From a virus, in the IMG/VR virus record IMGVR_UViG_3300001847_000371, positions 1 to 35,366 of that record: a stretch of DNA of 35,366 nucleotides. The stretch is one strand, 5' to 3'. Both the position numbers and the translations under genes were made by a program. The notes beneath the pieces were generated by a model. That model was not told the DNA's origin and ran no database searches. It saw only the letters and a program-made list of their open reading frames with translations. This document shows, piece by piece, positions 29,236 to 35,366 of the stretch. The number at the start of each line of letters is the position of its first letter. Position 1 is the first letter of the stretch.

Positions 29236-29801
29236 TTAATCCAATACCAAACATCACATTCTGTTGTTAGAATTTCTTTGCCTACTTTAACAGCAAACTC
29301 TTTGGCTGCACGATTGACACCTTCGATGGCGGTAAAATCGTGGCCAGCAAAAATGCCTCCAGGTTTAACCTTGGAATAATAGTTTGCACAGTCAATCGTT
29401 AATTGTTCATAGGTGTGTAAACCATCAATAAAGACCAAATCATATTCACCATCACCAAATAATCCGGATGCATCATCAGATGTTTTACGAATGTGTGTAA
29501 ATCTGTTTGAATAACCTTTTAATCTGTCATTCATTCTTTTACACATTTCTTCACGTTCGTTCATCATTCTGCCGTTCCAGTCTTGGTATTCCATATAAGG
29601 ATCAACAGAAGTTAAATTCAAAGTGGGATTTGAATCTAATAGAAAATTGGCTGTGTCTCCAATATCACAACCAATTTCAATTGCTCTTGGATTTTTCAAA
29701 TCTTTAATCAATGCACCTAGACCGTAACCAGAACATTTAAAAGATTGTTGTTGAATACCAAATGCTTGGTTTTCTGTATTAAAAACAATCACATCATTCA
29801 T
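29232..29801 (-). CDS. class I SAM-dependent methyltransferase
   Basis: A 189-aa protein with SAM-binding motif EIGCDIGDT (42-50), an acidic ribose-binding area at VDPYMEY (66-72), DLVFIDGLHTYE (121-132) and GGIFAGHDF (148-156). The IDGxHxYE segment is typical of the Methyltransf_24 type, often seen in sugar or cell-surface clusters. It probably methylates a sugar or other small group added by the neighbouring transferases. AAGG precedes the start. Confidence 0.8.
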   Translation of the reverse strand: MNDVIVFNTENQAFGIQQQSFKCSGYGLGALIKDLKNPRAIEIGCDIGDTANFLLDSNPTLNLTSVDPYMEYQDWNGRMMNEREEMCKRMNDRLKGYSNRFTHIRKTSDDASGLFGDGEYDLVFIDGLHTYEQLTIDCANYYSKVKPGGIFAGHDFTAIEGVNRAAKEFAVKVGKEILTTECDVWYWIK

Positions 29802-29803
29802 GA

Positions 29804-30661
29804 TTAAACCTTGTAGACGAACGAACCACTATCGTCTTGTTGACCAAACTTTTCTTGGACGAACTTTTTCCATTCGGGAACACGATCATATTGGTGAACG
29901 ATTGGATATACATATTGATCGTGTGTTTTTACCAGTCCATCCTGGAATACAGGTTCAGCCGAAAGCAATTTTGGTCTAAAATCGTTGATCTTTGTAGGAT
30001 CAGCAACAGTTCCAGCTTCGCAAGCCCAATGATATGAAGCTACAATACTATCTTTAAATGGTTGTGTGTTGATTAAAACATTGAATACTGCCTGATCACA
30101 AATTGGAATCGGTCTGTTGATGGCGTTTGTGAAAATGTGAAAAACCATATCCATAACATAATCTGCATGACCACCAAAAGTTCCAACATTATAGATTGGC
30201 ATATTTTTAAATAAACCATGAACGTATGGTCCATATGATTTGAAAAGATTTTCGTTACCCCAAGGTTCATCACAATATCTTAGAGCTTCACCTGCAATCA
30301 CTAGTCTTAAATTTCCTGGTGAATCAAAAGCTGTTTCAAAGAAATCGAAAGGACTCTTTTGGAAATAAACATCTTTAACATCTGTCACTACAACATAATG
30401 ATAGTTTGCCCAAAAGTTTCTTAGATATTCATAGATATAAAGAAAACGATATACGTGAATAGGAATATTATCGTTTTTGGCCATAGGAAAAACAATTACT
30501 CCTTGTTCTTCCAACCACTTAGTAGTTTCTTCGGTAGTTTCACCCGCACACAATACAACATCGCAATTTTCACCGCCATGTTCTTTCGCAGATAAAACCC
30601 AAGGTTTTAACTCGTTAATACCATATCTTGTAAAACCACCAATAATTAAATTTTTATCCAT
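29804..30661 (-). CDS. glycosyltransferase-like protein, 285 aa
   Basis: A GT-A-like layout: MDKNLIIGGFTRYGINELKP, then YVVVTDVKDVYFQKSPFDFF (89-108), where TDVKDV may serve as the metal-binding DxD region, and later CDQAVFNVLI. Similar proteins are putative glycosyltransferases of phages and large viruses. GGAG lies 7 nt before the ATG. It overlaps the GT2 gene by 16 nt. Confidence 0.7.
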   Translation of the reverse strand: MDKNLIIGGFTRYGINELKPWVLSAKEHGGENCDVVLCAGETTEETTKWLEEQGVIVFPMAKNDNIPIHVYRFLYIYEYLRNFWANYHYVVVTDVKDVYFQKSPFDFFETAFDSPGNLRLVIAGEALRYCDEPWGNENLFKSYGPYVHGLFKNMPIYNVGTFGGHADYVMDMVFHIFTNAINRPIPICDQAVFNVLINTQPFKDSIVASYHWACEAGTVADPTKINDFRPKLLSAEPVFQDGLVKTHDQYVYPIVHQYDRVPEWKKFVQEKFGQQDDSGSFVYKV

Positions 30662-31356
30662 GGGAACTCTCCATTATATTTTTGTTTCATAATTTCATTG
30701 CCTTTTAAAAAGAATTCTGCATTAACAGAACCCGGATTTCCATCAACACGATAGTTAACTGTGTATTTACCAGTACAATCAAATTTAGGAAAATGTTGAG
30801 ATAACACAGAAAGAAAAACTCTGTCTTGGCCCCAACCGCCATGCCATACACTTGCTAATTTTATCGCAACCGATGTTTTTATGCAATAGCAATTAGTATC
30901 TATGTGATTTACTCCATGATACGTTTGCCATTTACCAAGAGATTCGCAATCATCGTTACAAATATAATTGCCTTCTTTGTCACATATCTTACGGAGTGAA
31001 TAGGACCAATCCAGGTCTTTCTCTTTCATGATTTCGATACATTGTTCTACGTGATCTGGTTCGAACCAACAGTCTTGATCCAGGTAAAGAACATAGTCGG
31101 TATTGATTAGGTGTGTAAATGCTGCATAAACACGATGGCCATAGAATCCGTTGGCACCGACATTAATTGGTAGAAAACACTTTTCTAATTTTTTTCTTGA
31201 TAGAAAATTATCGGTAATAATTCTCGTTTTTGAATGTGTTTGAATACCATCAGCTACAACATAGCACATGGTATCATATGTTTGATTCATCACACCTTTT
31301 ACAGCATCTTCCAACTCTGGAGAACCCGTGGTTGGTATAATCACAGTTGCACTCAT
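30646..31356 (-). CDS. family 2 glycosyltransferase
   Basis: A 236-aa GT-A enzyme: VIIPTTGSPELEDAVKGVMN at the N-terminus (GT2 start), YLDQDCWFEPDH (91-102) carrying the DxD metal site, and GGWGQDR (173-179) near the acceptor side. It transfers a sugar from a nucleotide donor to a glycan, lipid or protein. It is the first gene of the glycan cluster, with AAAGGA upstream. No signal or membrane anchor is seen, so it works in the cytoplasm. Confidence 0.8.
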   Translation of the reverse strand: MSATVIIPTTGSPELEDAVKGVMNQTYDTMCYVVADGIQTHSKTRIITDNFLSRKKLEKCFLPINVGANGFYGHRVYAAFTHLINTDYVLYLDQDCWFEPDHVEQCIEIMKEKDLDWSYSLRKICDKEGNYICNDDCESLGKWQTYHGVNHIDTNCYCIKTSVAIKLASVWHGGWGQDRVFLSVLSQHFPKFDCTGKYTVNYRVDGNPGSVNAEFFLKGNEIMKQKYNGEFPWIKI

Positions 31357-31377
31357 AATATCCTTTATTCAATTATT

Positions 31378-32124
31378 TTATACGAAACAACCCAAATTCA
31401 TTTGATTCTTAATTATATTAACCGATTTTCCATCCACCGGTGCAATATTAAACGGAGATTTTTTAGAAGAAGGAATAGAAAACTGCATTTCAAAGGTAAA
31501 TTGATAGTTGTCGCTGCCCTTATATTGTACACGAATACGATATATTGCTTTTGCTGATTGTCCAAAACGAGGAACATCTTTAAGTTTCAAAGGGTTTGAA
31601 CTTCCCATCAAATAAAATCCATGTGTTCCAACGTTTACATAGTATGTATCTTTCTTGTTATAGTATTCTTCAATTTTAGAAGCAGAAATTTCACCTTTAA
31701 TATCAGGAAAAGTATCTCTGTCTCTTTCGTATATTTGTTTTTTAGACATACCTTTTGTTTGTAAAGGTAATAAATCGTCCTTCTCTCTTTTCAGAGGAAT
31801 ACTTTTCCAGTTTTTCTTAAGCAAATCATACACACCAATTTCTTCCGCAAGATTTTTGATGAACATTTTTTCTGCATCATCTTCTTGAATTTTATTGAAA
31901 GACCATGGGTTTCTTTTATTTTTCCCGTCATACTTTAACACAAGAGAACCTGCTGATGCAGCTGAAATTTTCAATTCGCAACCTGATTTCTTATTGTTAT
32001 GTTCCAACATCAAATCAGGCTGGTCATGGCCTGCGCCAGCAGGAACAAAAGATTTTGGAACCAAACCTAATGGTTTTAAAACTTTTGCTGCGTTCTTTTC
32101 GTATTCGAAACCTTGTTGTGCCAT
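31378..32124 (-). CDS. PD-(D/E)XK-like nuclease, 248 aa
   Basis: Reads MAQQGFEYEKNAAKVLKPLG, then HDQPDLMLE (33-41, D37) and GCELKIS (48-54, E50 and K52), a D-(12)-ExK spacing that fits the PD-(D/E)XK core. SAASAGSLVLKYDGK follows. Homologues with the same AGAGHDQPDL start are found in aquatic T4-like phages (recalled). It may process or degrade DNA; the exact role is unknown. AAGG precedes the start, and a late-like box lies 20 nt upstream. Confidence 0.65.
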   Translation of the reverse strand: MAQQGFEYEKNAAKVLKPLGLVPKSFVPAGAGHDQPDLMLEHNNKKSGCELKISAASAGSLVLKYDGKNKRNPWSFNKIQEDDAEKMFIKNLAEEIGVYDLLKKNWKSIPLKREKDDLLPLQTKGMSKKQIYERDRDTFPDIKGEISASKIEEYYNKKDTYYVNVGTHGFYLMGSSNPLKLKDVPRFGQSAKAIYRIRVQYKGSDNYQFTFEMQFSIPSSKKSPFNIAPVDGKSVNIIKNQMNLGCFV

Positions 32125-32143
32125 TATTGACCTTAAATAGAAA

Positions 32144-32151
32144 TATTTATC
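32144..32151 (-). promoter_or_regulatory. T4-late-like promoter box
   Basis: GATAAATA on the minus strand matches seven of eight bases of TATAAATA and lies 19 nt before the nuclease ATG at 32124. It overlaps the last bases of the upstream gene, so support is positional only. Confidence 0.35.
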
Positions 32152-33253
32152 TGATGATTTGAATATCTTTTCCTGAAGTCCATACTTCTAATTCAGTTCT
32201 CAATCGACCTTCATTATATAAAGTTTCATACCGATTGCAAGCTTTGTTTCGCCACCACTCAATCAAATTCTTCAAATGATGTTTTTCATAATTTTCACCA
32301 GGTGATAATTTATCAGTTTTACAATTAATATAATCTTTCATATTTTTAAAACCATAGTCAGAATGGTAATATCGCTTCTGTTCTGTCAACCCTTTAGCCT
32401 TCTCAATCGTTGATATGAATGTCCGTCCTTCATCAGTATCCTTTAGGGCTGATTTAGTTAGAGCTATAATTCTCATTGTAATCTTAAGCTTTTTACTTGA
32501 GGCTTCCGGATCGATAATCTCACCAACTTTACTTTCCACAAAGTTTTTTAGATTCTCATAGGGTTTACCATGCATCATGGGAACAAAGTCACTATCGGTT
32601 AATCCATTATAACGTATATATGGTTTCATACCATCATATTGTGATACAGTTTTTGATGATCCATATAGACTTGTTGTTTCAAACAGACACAGATTCATTC
32701 CATATTTCTTATTCACAATCTCTCTGACTTCATGTGAGGTACAGATACCTGCAAGTAACTTTCCGCCAAGATAATTGAAACCGAAAGGTTGTGATGGAAC
32801 AATCACAAAACCCATCAAAGCAGAATCGTTGAATCGTTTGGACCATTCAGGTTGTTGTGTAAAAACCTGACCAAGTAATTCATTACGAGGTTTCATATTG
32901 ATAACAGGAGAACCAAGGCGGATAAATCCAACCCATTTATCTGTATTGGTTTCTTTTACACCCAATCTTATTTGCCGGCCAACAGGTGAAATGTTGATGT
33001 GTGAAGAGGTAATATTCAGTAGTGTTTCCCATTCTGATTGTGCCATACCAACAACTTCAAAATTCATATCTTTTGGATGCATTTTGAAATCAGAAAACAA
33101 TTCATCTTCCAATGGAAATAAAGGATTAGTTGGCAACTCAGAAAGAGAAGCCAACTTTTGGTCTCTCATGTATTCATCGATGCGATTAAAATTACCAAAG
33201 TAATCTTCAAACACCTTTGCACAATATAGTGCATCATCAAACTTTAAATCCAT
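32147..33253 (-). CDS. conserved phage protein, 368 aa, with DUF4338/DruA-like segment
   Basis: Starts at ATG 33253; the codon before it is TTG. The centre (WVGFIRLGSPVINMKPRNEL, then FNDSALMGFVIVPSQPFGFN and YLGGKLLAGICTSHEVREIV) and SLYGSSKTVSQYDGMKPYIR follow the pattern of DUF4338 (the DruA domain of Druantia): a conserved entry strand, N/D-S segment, LL helix and a YGSSK-type turn. Homologues with the YGSSK-SQYDGMKP segment are widespread in T4-like aquatic phages (recalled). The C-terminus (EKHHLKNLIEWWRNKACNRY) is basic. Overlaps the helicase end by 17 nt; the activity is not known. Confidence 0.55.
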   Translation of the reverse strand: MDLKFDDALYCAKVFEDYFGNFNRIDEYMRDQKLASLSELPTNPLFPLEDELFSDFKMHPKDMNFEVVGMAQSEWETLLNITSSHINISPVGRQIRLGVKETNTDKWVGFIRLGSPVINMKPRNELLGQVFTQQPEWSKRFNDSALMGFVIVPSQPFGFNYLGGKLLAGICTSHEVREIVNKKYGMNLCLFETTSLYGSSKTVSQYDGMKPYIRYNGLTDSDFVPMMHGKPYENLKNFVESKVGEIIDPEASSKKLKITMRIIALTKSALKDTDEGRTFISTIEKAKGLTEQKRYYHSDYGFKNMKDYINCKTDKLSPGENYEKHHLKNLIEWWRNKACNRYETLYNEGRLRTELEVWTSGKDIQIIR

Positions 33254-34631
33254 CAAAGCTCTTCTTCATTGGTTTTTCACGATTGCCAAAAGTATTCAGG
33301 GGTTTATCTGTAATGCCAGCATCAGCCAGACCATCTTGTGCTGATTGTTCAACATCATATAGTTTCATTTTTGATCTGTCAACACCTATGGTAAATCTCT
33401 TATACATTGTTGGATCGGAGTAACGATTCTTCAACTGTTTGACCATAATTTGGCCAAGTTCTTCTAGTTCTTCGGATGTAATCAACGCAAACATCAAGTC
33501 GGCGGTAGCTGGCAAACCAAAAGACTCACTTGTGTCCTCAAGTCCGGGATCGGAACTTGTATAACCTGACCGAGTTGTCTGTGTAGCAGAAACAATTGGA
33601 ACTCCGAATTCAACGGCAAGACCTCGCAATTCTTCGGCAATTGCCTTGACATAGGTATAAGAGTTGACATTAGCTCCGGCTTTAATACGAGAACTACAAC
33701 AAATATTGAGGTAATCCACAAAGATAATATCAGGAACAAAGCTTTTCTTGAGATTGAGTTCATTTAACAAAGTCCTAAAGTGTGTAACAGATGCGGCCGC
33801 AGTTGGATATTCTTTGATAATAAGTTTACCCACAGTCTTTGAACGAACCTTTTCTATCTTTCTATCATACATTTCTTTTGGTAGACTAACCAAATCATCT
33901 ACTGTTACGTTCAGCAAGTTTGCATCTATGCGTTCAGCAATTTTTTCTTCAGCCATTTCCATAGTGATATACAGTACATTTTTGCCTTGCACCATACAAC
34001 CAGCGGCAACGTGACACATAAAGAGAGACTTACCAACACCGGTACCAGCAAGAGCGATATTAAGAGTTTTAATAGGAAGACCGCCTTTTGTAATTTTATT
34101 GAAGTATTCCAAATCAAAAGGAATTCGTTCTTCTTTTCTATGATAAAATTCAAAACGTTCATCACTATTCTCCAAATAATCGTGGCCTACAGAACTATCA
34201 AAACTTACTGCGAGGGCATCGGAAAGTAACTTAGGTATGGACCCCTTATCTTGGGTTTTGTCCTTCCCATCGAGGATTGAAATAGACCCCAATACTGCAT
34301 TGTATATGGCCTTCTCTTGACAGAATTTTTCGGTTTTATCAACCAACCAGTCAATCTTGGATTGTTCATCCTTAAATTTGACAATCTCCTGTAAACAAGT
34401 TTCGCACTTCTCCACTTCATCATCTGAGAGATTTCGCCTTTCTTTGACGGCCAATTCAAGTGCTTCAATCGTTGGTGTAGAATTATAGTCCTCAACGAAT
34501 TTGGAAATTTCATTGAAGATTGTTCTATCGGTCCTATCCGTGAAGTAGTCGGCTTTAATAAAAGGGAGTACTTTGCGTAAGTATTCATCATTGTAAATTA
34601 GATTCTTCAGAATCATTTGTTCCAGTTTCAT
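33237..34631 (-). CDS. replicative DNA helicase, T4 gp41 / DnaB type
   Basis: A 464-aa product from ATG 34631; the residue before it in the open frame is a TTG. It has the Walker A GTGVGKS (196-202), the EM-containing motif YITMEMAEEKIAERIDANLL and Walker B DIIFVDYLN. A later SATQTTRSGY segment is typical of the RecA-fold DnaB family. It unwinds the fork 5'-3' and recruits the gp61-type primase encoded at 13914-14939. It starts 44 nt inside the upstream gene. The gene order uvsX, small protein, gp41 is T4-like. Confidence 0.92.
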   Translation of the reverse strand: MKLEQMILKNLIYNDEYLRKVLPFIKADYFTDRTDRTIFNEISKFVEDYNSTPTIEALELAVKERRNLSDDEVEKCETCLQEIVKFKDEQSKIDWLVDKTEKFCQEKAIYNAVLGSISILDGKDKTQDKGSIPKLLSDALAVSFDSSVGHDYLENSDERFEFYHRKEERIPFDLEYFNKITKGGLPIKTLNIALAGTGVGKSLFMCHVAAGCMVQGKNVLYITMEMAEEKIAERIDANLLNVTVDDLVSLPKEMYDRKIEKVRSKTVGKLIIKEYPTAAASVTHFRTLLNELNLKKSFVPDIIFVDYLNICCSSRIKAGANVNSYTYVKAIAEELRGLAVEFGVPIVSATQTTRSGYTSSDPGLEDTSESFGLPATADLMFALITSEELEELGQIMVKQLKNRYSDPTMYKRFTIGVDRSKMKLYDVEQSAQDGLADAGITDKPLNTFGNREKPMKKSFDGFKV

Positions 34632-34914
34632 CAATTATGTCCTGTTCCATATTTTGTGACATTAGTTCGACCAATAGGTCACCAATGTAGTTTTTAAAAT
34701 CACCGTCTTTTTCTAACTTACCTGGTTTCTTAACTGGTGATTCTATCACATCATAAGCAAAAAGTAAATAGACCTGTTCATTTTCTTCTTTGAATTTAAC
34801 TTTACCATATTTGAATACGGTATCTTTATATGGTCCATCTAAAAACCTAATGTGAACTGCCGCACCATCTTCTTTTGGATAAATGAAGCAGTAATCTAAA
34901 CCTTCAATCATCAT
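34588..34914 (-). CDS. conserved small protein between uvsX and the helicase, 108 aa
   Basis: Starts at ATG 34914, overlapping the uvsX stop as ATGA. It begins MMIEGLDYCFIYPKEDGAAV, with a central beta-rich part (HIRFLDGPYKDTVFKYGKVKFKEE) and an acidic tail (QDIIDETGTNDSEESNLQ). This position and pattern recur in aquatic T4-like phages, but I know of no function. The tail overlaps the helicase start by 44 nt in a different frame, so expression is coupled. The acidic tail could contact UvsX or helicase (inference). Confidence 0.7.
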   Translation of the reverse strand: MMIEGLDYCFIYPKEDGAAVHIRFLDGPYKDTVFKYGKVKFKEENEQVYLLFAYDVIESPVKKPGKLEKDGDFKNYIGDLLVELMSQNMEQDIIDETGTNDSEESNLQ

Positions 34915-35366
34915 TCACTCTCTGCAAATGTTTGTTCAATATCGGAATCTTGTAAAATTTCCGATGCAGCAACACGATATTTGCTTTCAACAAAATCACG
35001 GAACGATTGTTGTTTTAAAACAGGAATCCAAAACTCAGATGTGTTGGTGTCTTTCTCACGATATTTCTTTTCTTCAACTTCACCAGTTTCAATATTTACT
35101 TTTGAATACCACCCATTACTTGGCTTAATAACATGTCCAGATTCAAGAGCAAGGTCAAGTAAACCAGACCACCTATTAATACCACCATCAAAAGATACAT
35201 TGACAGGTATTTTAGATTTTTCTTTAACATAACGGGATTTTTCTACGTTGATGATGAAATTGTAACCTGTGATTTCGGTTCCGTCTTTTTCTTGTTGACG
35301 GCCAAGAATAAAGATGTTATCAGCAGAATAATAAGAACCTGTACCACCACCAACAATATCTTTAGG
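34911..35366 (-). CDS. uvsX: UvsX/RecA-like recombinase, C-terminal part
   Basis: The open frame from the right edge to TGA 34913-34911 gives 151 residues; the start lies outside the window. It reads PKDIVGGGTGSYYSADNIFI and continues with LGRQQEKDG, TGYNFIINVEKSRYVKEKSK and INRWSGLLDLALESGHVIKP, then SNGWYSKV, the typical C-terminal third of T4-like UvsX. The tail ends in acidic EQTFAESE. UvsX forms filaments on single-stranded DNA for recombination-dependent replication. It was found by direct translation of the edge. Confidence 0.92.
   Translation of the reverse strand, partial: PKDIVGGGTGSYYSADNIFILGRQQEKDGTEITGYNFIINVEKSRYVKEKSKIPVNVSFDGGINRWSGLLDLALESGHVIKPSNGWYSKVNIETGEVEEKKYREKDTNTSEFWIPVLKQQSFRDFVESKYRVAASEILQDSDIEQTFAESE

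Noticed and set aside
1-35366. CRISPR arrays, insertion sequences, rRNA, attachment sites
   Set aside because: No regular direct repeats with spacers, no transposase or integrase and no RNA gene signature were seen on either strand.

Overview
The window is 35 kb of a large, AT-rich, T4-like myovirus genome that infects a Gram-negative bacterium. The T4-type replication proteins (UvsX recombinase, gp41-type helicase, gp61-type primase, T4 RNase H-type nuclease) identify the lineage. The many small conserved proteins resemble those of aquatic T4-like phages such as cyanophages and pelagiphages. The GH19 endolysin with a two-component spanin pair points to a host with an outer membrane. No tRNA, rRNA, CRISPR array or insertion sequence was seen. 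Almost every gene lies on the minus strand, with start and stop codons overlapping as ATGA or TAATG and good Shine-Dalgarno sites. The only plus-strand genes are a GC-richer partial gene at the left edge and one small protein at 1252-1455.

Read in the direction of transcription (high to low coordinates), the window begins with the end of uvsX, a small conserved protein and the replicative helicase. Next come a conserved 368-aa protein and a PD-(D/E)XK-type nuclease. From 31.4 to 26.1 kb is an accessory glycan-type cluster: three glycosyltransferase-like proteins, a methyltransferase, an aminoglycoside/choline-kinase-like protein, a sugar-nucleotidyltransferase fused to a HAD phosphatase, and a 230-aa protein of unknown function. 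A consensus T4 late promoter (TATAAATA, 26047-26054) then starts a late module at 26.0-18.2 kb. It holds a DUF6267-like protein with a ligase-type KxDG motif, a nucleotidyltransferase/P-loop fusion, two capsid/scaffold-type proteins, an Ig-like virion protein followed by a strong terminator, and further head-type proteins. Four of these proteins begin with a T4 internal-protein-like capsid-targeting leader, so they may be packaged and injected. The lysis module (18.2-15.0 kb) has spanins, endolysin and several small membrane proteins.

From 14.9 to 9.1 kb lies a nucleotide and replication module with its own promoter: primase, ThyX, a MazG-like pyrophosphohydrolase, NrdA, a fatty-acid desaturase, thioredoxin and NrdB. 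From 9.1 to 0.46 kb are a GIY-YIG protein, T4 RNase H, a DUF6433-like protein, a degenerate nucleotidyltransferase, a 748-aa HExxH plus VWA protein related to CobT, a second MazG protein and many tiny early-type proteins. Three near-consensus sigma-70 promoters serve this part.

The most unusual items are the putative virion-packaged nucleotidyltransferase/kinase plus ligase-like pair; a 104-aa open frame with its own ribosome binding site printed inside the 620-aa gene; the desaturase embedded in the ribonucleotide reductase operon; and the glycan/phospho-substituent cluster. All functions are inferred from sequence reading alone.
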